DNA of 64,000 nt. Origin: Roseateles puraquae (GTDB taxonomy: Bacteria > Pseudomonadota > Gammaproteobacteria > Burkholderiales > Burkholderiaceae_C). Below, in pieces: positions 36,922 to 45,472 of the stretch. The position numbers and the translations under genes are program-made. The DNA is taken from assembly GCF_002205845.1 (NCBI RefSeq), contig NZ_NISI01000003.1:283068-347067 (forward strand), in the 5' to 3' direction. A model generated the notes under the pieces. It saw only the letters and a program-made list of their open reading frames with translations. It did not search any database and was not told the origin of the DNA. The first letter of the stretch is position 1, and each line of letters opens with the position of its first letter.

Positions 36922-37548
36922 ATGACCGCGACTGCCGACATCCACAGCTACCAACCGCGCCAGGGCCACGGCCTGCCGCACGATCCGTTCAACGCCATCG
37001 TGGGCCCCCGCCCCATCGGCTGGATCGGCAGTCACGACGGCGCCGGCCACCGCAATCTCGCGCCCTACAGCTTCTTCAACGCCTTCAACTACGTGCCGCC
37101 CATCGTGGGCTTTGCCAGCATCGGCGCGAAAGACACTCTGCGCAATGTGCAGGCCACCGGCGAATTCACCTGGAACCTGGTCACCCGCGAGCTGGCCGAG
37201 CGCATGAACGCCAGCTGCGCGGCGGTGCCGCCGGAGGTGGACGAGTTCGCGCTGGCCGGCCTCACGCCGCTGGCCTCGCAGCAGGTCACGGCGCCGCGCG
37301 TGGCCGAGTCGCCGGTGAGCTTTGAATGCCGCGTCACCCAGATCGTGCAGCTGACCACGGCTGCGGGCGCCACCGTGCCCACGTGGCTGGTGCTGGGCGA
37401 AGTGGTGGCGGTGCACATTGCCCGCCGCTTGCTGGTGAACGGCGTTTACGACACGGCCGCGGCTCGCCCAATGCTGCGCGGCGGCGGCCCGGCCGACTAT
37501 TTCGAGATCGCGCCCGAGCTGCGCTTCCAGATGCATCGCCCCACCTGA
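36922..37548 (+). CDS. Flavin reductase family protein
   Basis: A 208-residue FMN-binding split-barrel protein of the flavin reductase-like family, with FNAIVGPRPIGWIGSHD and the FMN-phosphate region NLAPYSFFNAFNYVPPIVGF, then NVQATGEFTWNLV. Such proteins supply reduced flavin to oxygenases or reduce other acceptors. Start ATG at 36922 is preferred over an in-frame TTG at 36910. Twenty-five bp separates it from the amidase, so the pair may be co-transcribed, perhaps with dinB. Confidence 0.9.
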   Translation: MTATADIHSYQPRQGHGLPHDPFNAIVGPRPIGWIGSHDGAGHRNLAPYSFFNAFNYVPPIVGFASIGAKDTLRNVQATGEFTWNLVTRELAERMNASCAAVPPEVDEFALAGLTPLASQQVTAPRVAESPVSFECRVTQIVQLTTAAGATVPTWLVLGEVVAVHIARRLLVNGVYDTAAARPMLRGGGPADYFEIAPELRFQMHRPT

Positions 37549-37573
37549 GTCCCGTCACGGAGATCGCCACGCC

Positions 37574-39370
37574 ATGTCTTCCCGTCGTCGCTTCCTCGCC
37601 CGGGCCCCGGCCGGCCTGATCGGTGCCACCGCCCTGGCCAGCGCCCAGCCCCCCAGCGCGGCGCCTACAGCCACGCCCGGTGCGCCACCCACCTTCGGCA
37701 CCGCGCCGCCGGTGGGCCCCGAGATCACGCCCACGACGATTGCCGAGGCCGAGAAGCTGATGCGGGTCAGCTTCAGCGAGACCGAGCGGCAGATGATCGC
37801 TGCCAACTGGCGCAACAGCCTCGCCGGCCTGGCCGACCGGCGCGACGGGCCGCGTCGCATCGCGCTGCCCGAGACCCTGGCACCGGCCACGCAGTGGGAC
37901 CCGGCGCTGGGCCGCAGCGTCGGGCCGGCGCGCAACCGCTTCGTGCGTTCGGCTGGCCCGGTGCCGGCGCTGCCAGCCGACGAGGCCGACATCGCCTTTG
38001 CGCCGGTCAGCCTGCTGTCGCGCTGGATCGAGACCCGGGCGCTGACGTCCGAGCGGCTCACGCGCATCTATCTGTCGCGCATCGAGCGGCTGGACGGCCG
38101 CCTGCGCTCGGTCATCACGCTGACCGCCGACCACGCACTCGCCCAGGCCCGCCAGGCCGACCGCGAGATCGCCGCCGGCCGCTACCGCGGCCCGCTGCAC
38201 GGCATGCCGTACGGCGTGAAAGACCTGCTCGACACCGCCGGCATCCCGACCACCTATGGCGCCGAGCCTTTCCGGCAGCGGGTGCCCCAGCGCGATGCGG
38301 CCGTGGTGAAGCGCCTGAACGCCGCCGGCGCCGTGATGCTGGCCAAGCTCAGCCTGGGGGCGCTGGCCATGAATGATGTCTGGTTCGGCGGCCAGACCAT
38401 GAACCCCTGGCTGCCCGAAGAAGGCGCCTCCGGCTCCAGCGCCGGCTCAGGCGCTGCCACCGCCGCGGGCCTGGTGGCCTTTGCCATCGGCAGCGAGACC
38501 GGCGGCAGCATCATCAGCCCGAGCATGCGCTGTGGCGTGACGGGCCTGCGGCCCACCTTCGGCCGGGTACCGCGCACCGGGGCGATGACGCTGTGCTGGT
38601 CCCTCGACAAGCTCGGCCCCATGACCCGCAGCGTCGAGGACGCGATGCTGGTGCTGCAGGCGATCAGCGGCCCCGACACCGGCGACGTCAGCTCGCGGCC
38701 AAGCAAGCTGCAGTTCGACGCGCGCGCCTCGGTCAAGGGGCTGCGCGTAGGCTATGTGCCCGGCTGGCTGGATGAGGCGCCCGCCATCGACATCGACCGG
38801 CAGGCGCTCGACATGGTGCGCCGCCTTGGCATGCAGCCGGTCCCCATCCAGCTGCCAGCCTGGCCCTATGACAGCCTCAACCTCATCCTGTTTGCCGAGG
38901 CCGCCGCTGCCTTCGAGGAGCTGACCCTCAGCCATGGCGTGGACCAGTTGCGCATGCAGACACCCGATTCCTGGCCCAACTTCTTCCGCATGTCGCGCTT
39001 CCTGTCGGCGGTGGACTTCGTGCAGGCGGACCGCCTGCGCCGCCGGGTGGCGCAGGAGATGGCGCGCCTCATGTCAGAGGTCGACCTGCTGCTCGTGCCC
39101 TCGCTGCGCGAGGAGATGCTCACCATCACCAACCACACCGGCCACCCCAGCCTCACGCTGCGCACCGGCTTCACGTCGGTCAGCGAAGCCCGCAGCGACT
39201 GGGCGCCCGACGCTGCCCGGCCGGTAGCCAAGTTCTCCCCGCCGCGGCGTGTGCCGCACGGCGTGACGCTCATCGGCCGGCTGTTCGACGAGGGCCTGCT
39301 GGCCCAGGTCGGGCTGGCGATGGAAAAGGCGGCGGGCGTGTCGGCGGAACGACCGCCGGGCTTCTTCTAA
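37574..39370 (+). CDS. Tat-exported amidase (amidase signature family)
   Basis: A 598-residue hydrolase with a twin-arginine signal at the N-terminus (MSSRRRFLARAPAGLIGAT). Ser-cisSer-Lys catalytic set: Lys in MPYGVKDLLDTAG, Ser in GASGSSAGSGAAT and SETGGSIISPS. The region before about residue 170 (PTTIAEAEKLMRVSFSETER) is of a type seen in secreted amidases related to aspartyl/glutamyl-tRNA amidotransferase A. Substrate unknown; an exported amidase is not GatA. Stop is 3 bp from that of the convergent DUF2237 gene. Confidence 0.92.
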   Translation: MSSRRRFLARAPAGLIGATALASAQPPSAAPTATPGAPPTFGTAPPVGPEITPTTIAEAEKLMRVSFSETERQMIAANWRNSLAGLADRRDGPRRIALPETLAPATQWDPALGRSVGPARNRFVRSAGPVPALPADEADIAFAPVSLLSRWIETRALTSERLTRIYLSRIERLDGRLRSVITLTADHALAQARQADREIAAGRYRGPLHGMPYGVKDLLDTAGIPTTYGAEPFRQRVPQRDAAVVKRLNAAGAVMLAKLSLGALAMNDVWFGGQTMNPWLPEEGASGSSAGSGAATAAGLVAFAIGSETGGSIISPSMRCGVTGLRPTFGRVPRTGAMTLCWSLDKLGPMTRSVEDAMLVLQAISGPDTGDVSSRPSKLQFDARASVKGLRVGYVPGWLDEAPAIDIDRQALDMVRRLGMQPVPIQLPAWPYDSLNLILFAEAAAAFEELTLSHGVDQLRMQTPDSWPNFFRMSRFLSAVDFVQADRLRRRVAQEMARLMSEVDLLLVPSLREEMLTITNHTGHPSLTLRTGFTSVSEARSDWAPDAARPVAKFSPPRRVPHGVTLIGRLFDEGLLAQVGLAMEKAAGVSAERPPGFF

Positions 39371-39373
39371 GGT

Positions 39374-39754
39374 CTAAGGGCCGGCTTCCCGCGGCGCCAG
39401 CGCGCTGGCCTGCAGCGTCGCCAGCGGAATGAGGCGCAGCACCAGCGCATGCGTGGCCTCCAGCACCACGGGTGGCGCCACGCCTGCCTCGTGCGCCTCC
39501 AGCCAGCGGCTGGCGCACAGGCACCAGCGGTCGCCCGGTCGCAGGCCGGCAAAACGCCACTGCGGCCGCGGCGTGACCAGGTCGTTGCCGCGCGCCCGCG
39601 AGAAGGCCAGGAACTCCGCCGTCACCCGCGCGCAGACGAGGTGGGTGCCGCGGTCGTGCTCATCGGCCGAGCAGCAGCCGTCCCGCAGGAAACCGGTGAG
39701 CGGGTCGAAGGAGCAGGCCTGCAGGGCCGTGCCCAGTACATTCATCGCCGTCAT
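39374..39754 (-). CDS. DUF2237 family protein
   Basis: A 126-residue protein matching DUF2237: MNVLGTALQACSFDPLTGFL, RDGCCSADEHDRGTHLVCA, FSRARGNDLVTP, the signature FAGLRPGDRWCLCASRW and PPVVLEATH. Several conserved cysteines suggest metal or redox chemistry, but function is unknown. Start ATG at 39754 after AGGC; the Met at 39745 is an alternative. The very long open frame continuing to 42214 is an antisense shadow of the helicase gene. Confidence 0.88.
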   Translation of the reverse strand: MTAMNVLGTALQACSFDPLTGFLRDGCCSADEHDRGTHLVCARVTAEFLAFSRARGNDLVTPRPQWRFAGLRPGDRWCLCASRWLEAHEAGVAPPVVLEATHALVLRLIPLATLQASALAPREAGP

Positions 39755-39841
39755 GTGCCTGATGCCTGTTGATTTGCACCGTATCTTGCCCCCGGCCCCA
39801 AGCCCATGGGGCCGCAAGGCAATGGCAGCGCACCCTTGTTG

Positions 39842-42145
39842 ATGAGCGACTGGACCTACACCGTCTCGGTGCGCAGCCTGTGCGAGTTCACCGCCAAGCG
39901 CGGCGACCTCGACCGCCGCTTCACGCCCTCGGCCACCGCGCTGGAAGGCCAGGCCGGGCAGATGGCCGTCTACGCACGCCGCTCGCCGGGCTACGAGACC
40001 GAGCTGCCCCTCGAAGGCCAGTGGGGCTCGCTGCGCGTGCGCGGCCGGGCCGATGGCTATGAGGCCGATGTCAACCGGCTGGAGGAGATCAAGACCATCC
40101 GCGGGCCGGTGGAGCGCGTGCCGGACAACCGGCGCGCGCTGCACTGGGCGCAGCTCGAAACCTACGGCGCCCTCATCGCGGCTGACCGGGGCCTGGCCGA
40201 GCTGGAGCTCGCCCTGGTCTATGTCGACGCCGACACCCAGCAGGAAACCGTGCTGCGGCAGACCCACGCCGCCGCGGCCCTGCAGCAAGCGTTCGAGGCA
40301 CGCTGCCAGGCCTTCGAGGCCTGGGCCCGGCAGGAAGCGGAGCATCGACAGGCGCGCGACACGGGCCTGGCCGCCCTGCCCTTCCCCCTCGGCGAACTGC
40401 GCCCCGGGCAGCGACTGCTGGCGGAGGCGGTGTACCGCGCAGCCAGCGCAGGGCGTTGCCTGCTGGCCCAGGCCCCCACCGGCATCGGCAAGACGCTCGG
40501 CACCCTCTACCCGCTGCTGCGCGCCATGCCCGGCCAGCAGCTCGACAAGGTCGGGTACATGACCTGCAAGGGCACCGGCCGCATCACCGCGCAGGAAGCC
40601 CTGCACGCGCTGCGCGAGCACACGCCGGGCCGCGCGCTGCGGGTGTTGACCCTGGTGGCCAAGGAGCAGGCCTGCGAGCACCCGACGCTGGCCTGCCACG
40701 GCGACGCCTGCCCGCTGGCCCGGGGCTTCTACGACAAGCTGCCCGCCGCACGCACCGAGGCCGTGGCCGCCGGCTGGCTCGATGCCCCCACGCAGCGCCG
40801 CATCGCGCTGCAGCACGGCCTGTGCCCCTACTACCTCGGCCAGGAGCTGCTGCGCTGGGCGGACGTGGTGGTCGGCGACGTCCACCATGCGTTCGACCCC
40901 CACGGCCAGCTCTACGGCCTGGCGCAGTCGCAGGGCTGGAAACTCGCGCTGCTGGTGGACGAAGCCCACAACCTGATCGACCGCACCCGCGACATGTACA
41001 GCACCTCGCTGAGCCTGGCCCGGGTGCGCGAGGTGGTGGCCGAGGCACCTGCGCCGCTGCGCGCGCCACTGCGCCGTCTGGCGGTCGAGCTGGCCGATCT
41101 CGTGCGCGCCCAGCCGGCGGACTACCAGCCGCTCAAGGAGATCCCCGACGACCTCGCCGACGCGCTGCAGCGGGTCAACGCCGCGCTGGCCGAGCATGTG
41201 CAGAACCACCCGCTGGATGTCGGCCCCCTGCTGCAGTTCTATTTCGAGGTACTGGGTCTGCAGCGGCTGCTGGACCGCTTCGATGCGCATTCGGTGTGTG
41301 ACCTGCAACGCAGCGCCGTGGCGCCGACGGTTGCGACCACGGGGGGCAACCTGTCGCTGCTGGAAGACGAATCCGAGGACGCTCGGCTGTCGGTGCGCAA
41401 CATCGTGCCGGGCCACTTCCTGAAGGAGCGCTTCGAGGGCTTGCACAGCGTCACGCTGTTCTCGGCCACCCTCGGCCCACCCGACTATCCGCGCCAGCTG
41501 CTCGGCCTGCCCGACAACACCGCCTGGATCGACGTGCCCGCCCCCTTCCCGCCCGAGCACCTGACCGTGCGCGTAGCCCACCACCTCTCCACGCGCTACG
41601 AGCACCGCAGCGCGACCCTGGACGCGCTGGTCGATCTGCTGGCCACGCAGTTCCGCCAGCACCCGGGCAACTACCTCGCCTTCTTCAGCAGCTTCGACTA
41701 CCTCGACAAGGCCGCCGCACGGCTGGCCCTGCGCCACCCCGAGCTGCCGCAATGGAGCCAGTCGCGCGCCATGGGCGACGGCGCGCGACGGGCCTTCCTG
41801 GATCGCTTCGTGCCTGACGGCCGCGGTATTGGCTTCGCCGTGCTGGGCGGCGCCTTCGCCGAGGGCGTGGACCTGCCGGGCACGCGACTCATCGGCGCCT
41901 TCATCGCCACCCTGGGCCTGCCGCCGGTATCGCCGCTGCAAGACCTCGTGCGGGAACGGCTGGACAGCCTCTTCGGCGCCGAACACGGGTATGCCGACCT
42001 GGTGCCCGGGCTGCAGAAGGTGGTGCAGGCCGCCGGCCGCGTGCTGCGCTCGGCCGACGACCGCGGCTGGGTCTGGCTGCTGGACCGGCGCTATGCGCGG
42101 CCGGACGTGCGCGCGCTGCTGCCGGCCTGGTGGGTCATCGATTGA
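39842..42145 (+). CDS. DinG/XPD-type iron-sulfur helicase with N-terminal RecB-like nuclease domain
   Basis: A 767-residue protein. Residues about 1-150 carry PD-(D/E)XK features: GRADG (metal Asp), EEIKT (E-x-K) and HWAQLETYGALIA (QxxxY), as in Cas4/RecB nucleases. From about 190 follows a superfamily 2 XPD-like helicase: Walker A APTGIGKTLG, four cysteines of an iron-sulfur domain (EQACEH, LACHGDACPL, LCPYYLG), Walker B LLVDEAHN, and C-terminal motifs including FAEGVDLPGTRLIGAF and QAAGRVLRSADDRGWV. ATG at 39842. The domain order suggests a DNA-repair nuclease-helicase. No neighbour points to a pathway. Confidence 0.9.
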   Translation: MSDWTYTVSVRSLCEFTAKRGDLDRRFTPSATALEGQAGQMAVYARRSPGYETELPLEGQWGSLRVRGRADGYEADVNRLEEIKTIRGPVERVPDNRRALHWAQLETYGALIAADRGLAELELALVYVDADTQQETVLRQTHAAAALQQAFEARCQAFEAWARQEAEHRQARDTGLAALPFPLGELRPGQRLLAEAVYRAASAGRCLLAQAPTGIGKTLGTLYPLLRAMPGQQLDKVGYMTCKGTGRITAQEALHALREHTPGRALRVLTLVAKEQACEHPTLACHGDACPLARGFYDKLPAARTEAVAAGWLDAPTQRRIALQHGLCPYYLGQELLRWADVVVGDVHHAFDPHGQLYGLAQSQGWKLALLVDEAHNLIDRTRDMYSTSLSLARVREVVAEAPAPLRAPLRRLAVELADLVRAQPADYQPLKEIPDDLADALQRVNAALAEHVQNHPLDVGPLLQFYFEVLGLQRLLDRFDAHSVCDLQRSAVAPTVATTGGNLSLLEDESEDARLSVRNIVPGHFLKERFEGLHSVTLFSATLGPPDYPRQLLGLPDNTAWIDVPAPFPPEHLTVRVAHHLSTRYEHRSATLDALVDLLATQFRQHPGNYLAFFSSFDYLDKAAARLALRHPELPQWSQSRAMGDGARRAFLDRFVPDGRGIGFAVLGGAFAEGVDLPGTRLIGAFIATLGLPPVSPLQDLVRERLDSLFGAEHGYADLVPGLQKVVQAAGRVLRSADDRGWVWLLDRRYARPDVRALLPAWWVID

Positions 42146-42228
42146 AGTTTTTCTCGCGCGGCTGAATCCAAATCGATCGGCCAGCCGCTCCAAGGCTGTA
42201 TCCACCATCCACACCGCAGGAGCTGTCC

Positions 42229-42636
42229 ATGTTCGAGAACTTCCATTCCTGGCTGCCGCTGATGATCCCCATCCTGGCCTTGATGATTCCCATCGTGGCC
42301 ATCCTCGCGCACTACTTCGGGCGCGCGCACAGCGAACGCCAGCGCCACGAAACCATCCGCGAGATTGCGCGGGCCGGGCTGCCCATCCCGCCCGAGCTGC
42401 TGGCGGACGCCCAAGACAGCGACTGGCACCGCGCCCGCCGCGAGGCCGCCAACCCGAACCGGCTGCTGGTGCCGGCCTTCATCAACATCGCGGTGGGCCT
42501 GGGCCTGATGGGCATGTTCTCGCTGATGATGCCTGGCGCCTGGCTGTGGAGCATCGGCCTGCTGCCGCTGTTCATCGGATGTGCGCTGGCCCTGTACTGG
42601 GCGGTGGAACGCCGGCAGCAACCGCCGCAGCCGTGA
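42229..42636 (+). CDS. DUF6249-like membrane protein
   Basis: A 135-residue protein with an N-terminal membrane helix (LMIPILALMIPIVAILAHYF), a charged cytosolic stretch containing ERQRHETIREIARAGLPIPPELL, and two C-terminal helices (INIAVGLGLMGMFSLMM; LWSIGLLPLFIGCALALYW). The RHETIREIARAGLPIPPEL segment is typical of DUF6249 proteins found beside ECF sigma genes. Its stop overlaps the sigma-factor GTG start (GTGA, 42633-42636), so they are coupled. Function unknown. Confidence 0.8.
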   Translation: MFENFHSWLPLMIPILALMIPIVAILAHYFGRAHSERQRHETIREIARAGLPIPPELLADAQDSDWHRARREAANPNRLLVPAFINIAVGLGLMGMFSLMMPGAWLWSIGLLPLFIGCALALYWAVERRQQPPQP

Positions 42637-43178
42637 CCTTCGGCGACGCTGCCGCCACCGAACGCCGGCTGGTGGCCCTGGCGGCCGGCGGTGACCGGGC
42701 GGCATTTGCGGCCCTGGTACAGGCCCACCAGGGCTACCTGCGCAAGCTGCTCGGCCGCATCTGCCGGGGCGACCAGGGCCGGGCCGACGACCTCGCGCAG
42801 GAGGCCTTTCTGCGCGCCTGGCGAGCACTGCCAGGCTTTCGCGGGGAGGCCCGGTTTCGGACCTGGCTCACGCGGCTGGCCTATTCCGCGCTGTCGGCCG
42901 AGCGCCCAGGCCTGCCGTCGGCCGATGATGCCGAAGCCCTGCCCGACGCCGAGGCCCACCTCAGCCACGGCGCCGATTGGCACATCGACCTCGACCGCGC
43001 CCTCGCCACGCTCAGCGAGGCCCAGCGCCATGCGGTGCTGCTGTGCTACGGCGCCGACCTCAGCCACGCGGAAGCGGCCCAGGTGCTGGGCTGGCCGCTC
43101 GGCACCGTCAAGACCCAGGTCCTGCGAGCCAAGGCACGGCTGCGAGAACAGCTTCAAGCCTGGGAGAACACGCCATGA
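42633..43178 (+). CDS. ECF-type RNA polymerase sigma factor
   Basis: A 181-residue sigma-70-family factor. Region 2: AFAALVQAHQGYLRKLLGRI and DDLAQEAFLRAWRALPGFRG; region 4: LDRALATLSEAQRHAVLLC, then LSHAEAAQVLGWPLGTVKTQ, the DNA-recognition helix. GTG start at 42633 inside the overlap with DUF6249; the stop overlaps the next gene's ATG (43175-43178). The three overlapping genes form a typical ECF sigma regulatory cassette. Signal and targets unknown. Confidence 0.9.
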   Translation: MTFGDAAATERRLVALAAGGDRAAFAALVQAHQGYLRKLLGRICRGDQGRADDLAQEAFLRAWRALPGFRGEARFRTWLTRLAYSALSAERPGLPSADDAEALPDAEAHLSHGADWHIDLDRALATLSEAQRHAVLLCYGADLSHAEAAQVLGWPLGTVKTQVLRAKARLREQLQAWENTP

Positions 43179-43513
43179 ACGACATGCCTGATTCGACCGA
43201 ACCCGACATCGACACCGATCCCCTGGCGCAGGCCCTGCGCCAGCAATGGCAGGCCGGCGCCGAGCCTGACGACGCCGGCTTCAGCCTTCACGTGATGGCG
43301 GTGCTGCCGGAGCGCGTCAGCCCCAGCCAGCGCCGCCGGGCCCGGGCCATGCGCTGGCTGCACTGGGCCAGCATCACACTGGCGGGCTGGGGCGCTGCCA
43401 GCCTGATGGCGGGTGAGCTCGGCCTGCCGCTGGAGCAACGGCTGTTTGCCGGCGGGGCGCTCCTGGTGTTGCTGATCCTGTGGACCGTGCCCAACCGCTG
43501 GCTGCGGCCTTGA
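43175..43513 (+). CDS. Small membrane protein, candidate anti-sigma factor
   Basis: A 112-residue protein: an acidic N-terminal cytosolic part (MNDMPDSTEPDIDTDPLAQA, then DDAGFSLHVMAVLP), a basic stretch SQRRRARAMRW, and two hydrophobic helices (WASITLAGWGAASLMAGEL, LFAGGALLVLLILWTV). The coupling to the sigma gene by an ATGA overlap and this topology are what is expected of an anti-sigma factor, but no zinc-binding anti-sigma motif (HxxxCxxC) is present, so the call is from position. Confidence 0.65.
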   Translation: MNDMPDSTEPDIDTDPLAQALRQQWQAGAEPDDAGFSLHVMAVLPERVSPSQRRRARAMRWLHWASITLAGWGAASLMAGELGLPLEQRLFAGGALLVLLILWTVPNRWLRP

Positions 43514-43655
43514 AACGAATGGAAACAATCAACCGCGTGAGGGAAGTCCCTTGGCTTCCCGCATGGCGGGAAAACCGCAGCCCGGCCCCCTCCTGCGGGG
43601 TCGGCAAGGCGGCAACAGTCACCGACAATCTAGGGATAGCTGTCGTCTGACCCGG

Positions 43656-44447
43656 ATGAAGTCTCCCGCCGCCTCCGACTCCGTACCGAGCGCTGTAGCG
43701 CTCACATCGCCGCCCGTCGACCCGTTCGAGCACGGGCTGGCGCTGTTCCATGCCACGCCGCCCGACTACGCCCGCGCCGTGGGCTGGTTCCGCGCCGCGG
43801 CGGAAAGCGGCCACGGCGACGGCATGGCCATGCTCGGCCTGTGCCTGCTGGAGGGCCTGGGTGTGCCGGCCGATGCGGTTCAGGCCCGCGAGTTGTTTCG
43901 CAAGTCGGCCGCCCGCCGCAGCGCCATCGGGCGCTTCCAGCTAGGCCGCGTGCTGATGACAGGCCGCGGCGGCCCGGCCGATGAATCCGGTGGGCTCACC
44001 GCCTATGTGGCCGCGGCCTCCATGGGACATGCCGAAGCCACGTTCAACCTGGCCAACTGCCTGTTTGCCGGCGTGGGTTGCCTGCCGGACCGCCTGGCGG
44101 CCAAGGCCCTGTACCTGCGCGCCCGCAACCTGGGCTGCACCTTGCGCGCCCAAGGCGTGCTGGTGCGCCGCCGCGAGCTGAAGATCGTGCGCGTGCTGGC
44201 CCAACGATTTGCCGACCCCAACCGCCTGTTCTTCCTCGTGCAGGAGCGCCAGCAGGAGCTGGCCCTGGTGCACGCCGTCGCCCAGCCCAAGGCGGCTGCG
44301 GCGGGGCCGGTTCGCACCGGCAAGCCGCGCCGCCTGCGCAATGCCGGGCGCGTGGCGGCCGGGGTGATGGCCGCCATGGCCGGCACCCTCGGTCAATACC
44401 TGCGCCCGTCCTCGCGCGACGCCGGCCCCACCACGCTGAGCTTCTGA
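43656..44447 (+). CDS. Sel1/TPR-like repeat protein
   Basis: A 263-residue protein of Sel1-like repeats: DYARAVGWFRAAAESGHGDG, MLGLCLLEGLGVPADAVQAR, FQLGRVLMTGRG and FNLANCLFAGVGCLPDRLAA follow the SLR spacing of about 36 residues. The C-terminal third (ARNLGCTLRAQGVLVRRRE onward) is basic, with a hydrophobic AAGVMAAMAGTLGQY near the end. A protein-interaction role is inferred. The start (ATG 43656) has CCGGA only 2 bp upstream, so it is not certain; a longer frame begins at 43551. A 7-bp stem hairpin follows its stop. Confidence 0.78.
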   Translation: MKSPAASDSVPSAVALTSPPVDPFEHGLALFHATPPDYARAVGWFRAAAESGHGDGMAMLGLCLLEGLGVPADAVQARELFRKSAARRSAIGRFQLGRVLMTGRGGPADESGGLTAYVAAASMGHAEATFNLANCLFAGVGCLPDRLAAKALYLRARNLGCTLRAQGVLVRRRELKIVRVLAQRFADPNRLFFLVQERQQELALVHAVAQPKAAAAGPVRTGKPRRLRNAGRVAAGVMAAMAGTLGQYLRPSSRDAGPTTLSF

Positions 44448-44472
44448 CGACCGCGGGGGGGGCATGCGGTCG
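44448..44472 (+). terminator. Hairpin after the Sel1 gene
   Basis: CGACCGC (44448-44454) and GCGGTCG (44466-44472) pair perfectly around an 11-nt G-rich loop, starting one base after the Sel1 stop. There is no T-run, so it is either a factor-dependent terminator or an mRNA 3'-end stabiliser. It also ends 13 bp before the LysR start. Confidence 0.4.
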
Positions 44473-44485
44473 CTAGGATGCCGGC

Positions 44486-45403
44486 ATGCCGCCGCGCCCC
44501 ATCCGCCTGCCGTCGCTCGACGCCCTGCTCGCCTTCGAGGCGGTGGCGCGCGCCGGCAGCTTCGAGGCTGCTGCCGACGAACTCGCGCTGACGGCCAGTG
44601 CGGTTGCCAAGCGCGTGGCCGGCCTGGAGGAGCGGCTGGACCAGCCCCTCTTCCTGCGCCAACCGGCCCGCGGCCTCACGCTCACGCCCGCCGGTCATGA
44701 ATACCTGCCGCAGGTGCGCCAAGCCCTGGCCCTGCTGCAGGCCATGCCCCTGCACCAGCGCAACCCCGCGGTGCGGGAGCGCCTGCGCGTGAGCTCCACG
44801 CCCACGTTCGCGCGGCAATTGCTGGTGCCGGCCCTGCCCGGCTTCACGGCCGCCCACCCGCAGGTCGAGCTGGAGCTGACCCTGTCGGTGCCGCTGCTGG
44901 CCGAGGGCGACGCGGGCGCTGACGTCGAGATCCGCCACGGCGCCGTGCCCGAGGACCTGAGCGCCGCGCAAGTGCTGCTGCACGACCGCCTCACACCGCT
45001 GGCCGCACCCGCCTTGCTCGCACGCCATGCACCGCTGACTCAGCCCGCCGACCTGCTCAGCCTGCCGCTGCTGCGAACGCCGCTGCAGCCCTGGTCGCCC
45101 TGGCTGCGTGCCGCCGGCCTGGCCGACGCCGCCGAACCCGACGAGGGCCCGCGCTTCGTCGACCTCGGCCTCACGCTGGCGGCTGCCCTGGCAGGCCAAG
45201 GCGTGGCGCTGGCCCGGCTCAGCCTGGCCCGGCATGAACTGGCCGACGGGCGCCTGGTGCAGCCCTTCCCGCTGACGGTGCCCGCCGAGCGGGCGTACGG
45301 CCTGGTCTGCCACCGGCCCAGCCCGGCGGCAGAGGCCTTCGCCGGCTGGCTGCAGGCGCACTGCCGCGCGGTCGAGGCGGAAAACTCTTCCGCCGCCCCC
45401 TGA
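44486..45403 (+). CDS. LysR family transcriptional regulator (GcvA-like)
   Basis: A 305-residue regulator. N-terminal winged helix-turn-helix: LDALLAFEAVARAGSFEAAA, DELALTASAVAKRVAGLEER, LDQPLFLRQPARGLTLTPAG. The C-terminal effector domain has EIRHG and DLLSLPLLR elements of the GcvA/AmpR-like branch. ATG 44486 has TAGGA six bases upstream. It is followed 69 bp later in the same direction by the alpha-hydroxy-acid oxidase gene, which is a likely target; the effector is unknown. Confidence 0.92.
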   Translation: MPPRPIRLPSLDALLAFEAVARAGSFEAAADELALTASAVAKRVAGLEERLDQPLFLRQPARGLTLTPAGHEYLPQVRQALALLQAMPLHQRNPAVRERLRVSSTPTFARQLLVPALPGFTAAHPQVELELTLSVPLLAEGDAGADVEIRHGAVPEDLSAAQVLLHDRLTPLAAPALLARHAPLTQPADLLSLPLLRTPLQPWSPWLRAAGLADAAEPDEGPRFVDLGLTLAAALAGQGVALARLSLARHELADGRLVQPFPLTVPAERAYGLVCHRPSPAAEAFAGWLQAHCRAVEAENSSAAP

Positions 45404-45472
45404 GGTTTTTTCCGGCGCGCGCGGCGCCCGGGCGGCCTAGCATTGCGGCCTGTCACTGCCCAAGCTCGCGCC

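Noticed and set aside
43567..43612. Hairpin-rich region that looks like the repeat element (CCCGGCCCCCTCCTGCGGGG)
   Set aside because: Its order of stems and flanks differs from both real copies; similarity is limited to C/G runs.
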